Below, piece by piece: positions 60,605 to 64,000 of a stretch of DNA of 64,000 nucleotides. The stretch's first letter is position 1. Each line of letters opens with the position of its first letter. Below the pieces are notes generated by a model. The model did no database searches. It saw only the letters and a program-made list of their open reading frames with translations, and was not told where the DNA came from. The position numbers were made by a program, and so were the translations under genes. Origin of the DNA: Platynereis dumerilii (taxonomy: Eukaryota > Annelida > Polychaeta > Phyllodocida > Nereididae); contig JAPTHN010000004.1 of NCBI GenBank assembly GCA_026936325.1, forward strand, positions 8,558,439-8,622,438, written 5' to 3'.

Positions 60605-61010
60605 AATGTATTATAACTACTTCTTATAATTCTCACTTGAACTGACAATTCTTGTTTCAGTAATATTTTTATTACGACAAGAGTTTTTAAGATATTGCCT
60701 TGAAATTTTGGATCAACAACCTTTTGAATATGACAGACAGGACCAATGGATATCATAGAGCTGGTGTAATTAGATCCTGAGATATAAAATTAAACGGCCA
60801 TGGTACTTAAAAACACGTTGACTCTAATTTGTTGTTTTACGCTTGAACTGAAAATTCTTGTTTAACTAATAATTTTTTGTTGGCAAGAGTTTTTGAGATA
60901 ATGCCTTGAAATTTTAGATCAAGAACCCTTGGAATATGAAGGAAAGGACTGGAGAATATCATGGAGCTGTTGTTATCAGATCCTGAGATATAAAATTAAA
61001 CTTTAAAACT
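60605..61010. repeat. Tandem duplication, ~230-bp unit
   Basis: Two copies share CTTGAACTGA.AATTCTTGTTT, CAAGAGTTTTT, GCCTTGAAATTTT and AGATCCTGAGATATAAAATT in order. Confidence 0.88.
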
Positions 61011-61295
61011 CAAGTTACCTGAATAGAGCGACAACTACGGCATTGTGAAATACAGAAATTTAGGGGGTTTATGAAAGTTGGGACTGGGTGGATCCAAAAC
61101 AAGATTTTAAAATCTTGCTAAAATAGTAGGTGAGGCTTCACAGAGTGATAAAACTGATAAGGAAAGATACTTTTTAAATTTTAACTCTACGTGCTTAATA
61201 AATCTATCAGAACGAAGTGGGGTGACGTAAGTGCCTTTACGGTGGACCTTGCCAGAATTCAATCTCCGAGATCTACTTTTTTCTCCAAAAAAGTA

Positions 61296-62185
61296 GAGTA
61301 GGTCGGGGCATGCGGCCCCCCTTAACTTTGAGGTGCGATTTGACCTATTTTTTATGGGCGATTATTTGAATGCTTACGCTCTCAGGAAGGGATCACTTGA
61401 CTCTACTAATAACTAGTGAAACAAATGTCTACCAATTTTAATAAAGGCGTTACGGCCATTTTTGTAAAAAATTTAATGTGGCCTTCTTACCCCACCCATC
61501 GGGCAAGAAGCCCCCTATTATAATCCTATGGCAATTTTTTTTGCGAGCGCATTCAGCTTAAAAGTTATTTCTTTGGGTTCTTCTATCATTTTCAAGGCAT
61601 TCTATTCACTTTTTCCGAATTTCAGAAATTTTTCTGTTCATACTTTTATTTTTTAATATTTTTGCCCTGCTTAAATTTCGGGCCAAATTTTTTCTATTTT
61701 AATTAGCTATTCTATCAAGATTTAAGGTAAAGGAAACATTATTAAATGGTTCCTGAAGCAGCTTCAACTCCCAGTGAAGGGGGCCTCATGCCCCCCATCA
61801 TGTGGGGCCTCTCGCCCCAAACCCACATATTTTAATTTGACCTCTTTATTTTGAACTAAAATGAAAAAAACACTATCCAAATCATATTTATGTGATGGTC
61901 ATAAAGTGAAGCAATGCAGGTATCCATTATACTTTTAAAAATATCTAAAGTAATTTCTGACAACCAATTTCAAAGAAATAGTCAAAGTTACAAAAACCAT
62001 GCACATTTTTTTGTTTCTTTAATTTCTACTACGGTTTAGTGCTGTTTGCCCTGAAAATTTGTGACGTCACCTAAAATATCTCTAGCTTCAATCCTATCAA
62101 TAGATAAACGCACCAAAAATGTAAGTTTGGATATAACCCTGGGGGGGCCTCTCACCTAACCTGGGCTTCTGGCCCCGACCTACTC
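61296..62185. mobile_element. TA-flanked TIR element with GGGGCC/GGCCCC words
   Basis: Ends GAGTAGGTCGGGGC and its exact inverse GCCCCGACCTACTC are flanked by TA. Words such as GGGGCCTCTCGCCCC, GGGGGCCTCATGCCCCCC and GGGGGGCCTCTCACC recur at 61305, 61490, 61779-61815 and 62142-62176. No ORF. Confidence 0.88.
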
Positions 62186-63342
62186 TATGCCATATATTTA
62201 TGAGCAAGAGTCAGTTGTAAAGTAAACTACAACTTACAAGATATCCTGAAATGAATTAAAGGAATTCCCAACTGCATGTATGGTTTGTTCACACTTTTTA
62301 TTAAACATGTGACCCTGTCCTGTTGGCATTTAATTTATATATCAGTTAATTACAAGCAAATGAACCATTTACATTTTTAAGATCTAGTAAACGTCTAAGA
62401 ATTTTTTTGTTTCTCTGTTTGATAATTGTTAGATTGTTCATGTGTGGCTATAGGCCTACTCTTAATGCAGCACATTGAATTCCAATTTCAAAGTGGCTAA
62501 ATAAATTATTTCAGAGGAGAATCATCTTGATATTGTAATGAATTGAAAAAATTAATTCAGCCAAATTTGATGCAAATCTGTAAAAAATAAAAATTTAAAA
62601 AAAGAAGATCGAAAGGCAGAGCAGGTAATTAAGTTGTGCCAAAGCTGGCATAAATAAGGAACCCTTACAGGTTTATTATTCAATTTTTGAAAAGGTTCCA
62701 ACCGCAACAAAACCAACATTTAGATAATCTGATTGCTTAACCATTTAACAGAGCCAACCGGGCCAGAGCAAAAAATGGTGCAACTTACCCAGGTCTCCCA
62801 TAGTTATTGTAGGTAACTGGGGTTATAGGAGATTTTAAGCAGAATTTGATAGGTTGAGGGATGTTTTATTATTTTACGTGTCCGTAGTTTATAAAGCACC
62901 AAATTTCTGAATTGTCATCCTACAATTTATTGCACCATTTTGTTACAAAATAATAACCTTATTAACCTACAAAAGAAATACAAATTTATGACATGGTCAA
63001 TCATTCTTTTATTAAACCTTGTTACTTTCAGGTCCTGATTTTTACATGAATTCAATAATTTTACTAAAATATTTCTGTGCGGCTTTGTTTCAAGTGACAA
63101 CCTGCGAGGTATTAATACCATTAATGCCATAGATTCTGCTGTTTCAACCTGTAATGAGTCATTAATGTCATATCAGTCTTAGGCGGTCATTATCTTCAGG
63201 GCATCATAAAACTTTATACCACTCGCCACCTCTGTCAACCAATCACAAGCCTGTGTTTCACACCAATAAATCCCATACGCAGTGCTTTGTTGTCAACTTA
63301 TTGTCTTATGTTTGACTGTTTGACTGTCTCATGGTACAAGCT
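62186..63342. other. Stretch without recognised gene
   Basis: AT-rich. 62640-62740 is a fragment of the GGAACC element (CAAAACCAACATTTAGAT). Nothing else supported. Confidence 0.5.
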
Positions 63343-63439
63343 GGTTATTCACCATGGGATCGAGAATACATGTTTATCACACCTCGGGCAAAAGCCCTCA
63401 GGTGATAAATCACATATTCCTCTGCTGTGGTGAATAGCC
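63343..63439. repeat. Imperfect palindrome
   Basis: GGTTATTCACCAT...TTATCAC pairs with GTGATAA...TGGTGAATAGCC. The centre is CCTCGGGC/GCCCTCAGG. Confidence 0.75.
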
Positions 63440-63515
63440 TATACTTACACCTGATAATTTATAATAGAATTCATCAAATGCGATACACAAGATTTCTTGA
63501 AAAAATGTTGAAGCC

Positions 63516-63770
63516 AGGAGCGGACTGGCGCCATTTCGGGCCGTGCAAATTGTGTCATAGGGTCCCTATCATCGATGCAAAATAGGATAATTTGGTAAAT
63601 TGAAATAGGGATGGGCCCAAATATGAGACTTAGTTAATTCAGTTGCATCAAATATTGATAAACCTGAAGGCAAAGTTTTGCTTTTGTGCTTTTTACTTGA
63701 AATTTTATTTTGACATCTTGTGTGGGCCTTAAAAAATTGACAATTCATTTAACTGCAATGGATAGGGCCT
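63516..63770. mobile_element. hAT-type MITE family A, diverged copy
   Basis: Begins CAGGAGCGGACTGGCGCC, matching the family A termini. The interior (GGGCCGTGCAAATTGTG; TGTGGGCCTTAA) is diverged and the right end is unclear. Confidence 0.55.
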
Positions 63771-63868
63771 ATTGTGAGGTCATTGATCCACTATTAGCTG
63801 AATGTAAGTACTCACCATTCGTCTACTGTAGTCAGTAATACTTGCTGGTGAGAGACAAACAATTGATT

Positions 63869-63951
63869 CAAAGTCTTCGACAAGTAAGTGAAACACAAGC
63901 CCGATGTTATTTTAATGGGAGGCGCGGTTCACTTACTTGTCAAAGACTTTG
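63869..63951. repeat. Hairpin with 23-bp arms
   Basis: CAAAGTCTTCGACAAGTAAG and its inverse CTTACTTGTCAAAGACTTTG, with one mismatch and a ~35-bp loop. Confidence 0.85.
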
Positions 63952-64000
63952 ACCCATACCTAACTCCGAGTACAGTACAGAAAATTGGCAGCCAGTGTTA

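Overview
The window looks like AT-rich, intron-bearing DNA from a metazoan, most likely a marine invertebrate. The grounds are an alpha-type nicotinic acetylcholine receptor gene with metazoan exon structure, a C2H2 zinc-finger gene, tRNA-derived SINEs, CR1/L2/Jockey-type LINE pieces and a very dense load of non-autonomous DNA transposons. The species cannot be fixed from the sequence; a deuterostome such as an echinoderm, hemichordate or amphioxus is a guess. No rRNA genes, CRISPR arrays, LTR elements or prokaryotic operons were seen.

Genes. (1) 1-2339, minus: the first two exons of a secreted protein of unknown family; the rest lies beyond the left edge. (2) 21804-25614, plus: the last three coding exons of a protein ending in a CS (p23/HSP20-like) fold; upstream exons were not found. 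(3) 32826-35066, plus: an intronless 746-residue C2H2 zinc-finger protein in which one inter-finger linker has grown into an 18-bp coding minisatellite. (4) 40801-59412, minus: a complete eight-exon, 414-residue nicotinic receptor alpha-type subunit, with signal peptide, Cys-loop, vicinal cysteines and M1-M4. The four genes do not form a pathway; they are simply neighbours.

Repeats fill most of the rest. 1-13.8 kb: hAT-type MITEs with 8-bp target-site duplications, GATA microsatellites, a LINE split by a TIR element, a palindromic satellite, a SINE and a 1.7-kb element built around one repeated 14-mer. 13.8-21.3 kb: a 7.5-kb inverted-repeat (foldback) structure carrying other insertions. 25.6-32.6 kb: 3' flank of the CS gene, MITEs, GGAGTTA-rich elements, a 25-bp satellite and a tRNA-SINE. 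35-40.3 kb: tandem duplications and two TA-flanked elements. 40.8-59.4 kb: receptor introns packed with transposons, including a 2.5-kb hAT-type foldback and a 5.4-kb element with ~1.2-kb nearly identical inverted arms. 59.4-64 kb: no gene recognised; MITEs, hairpins and a further TA-flanked element.

The most unusual pattern is a set of TIR elements of unrelated sequence but common design. Each is 0.3-1.7 kb, most have TA at both ends, and each carries many dispersed copies, often on both strands, of a word that also sits at or beside its own termini. At least eight such families occur here. Several lie within 50 bp of receptor exons.
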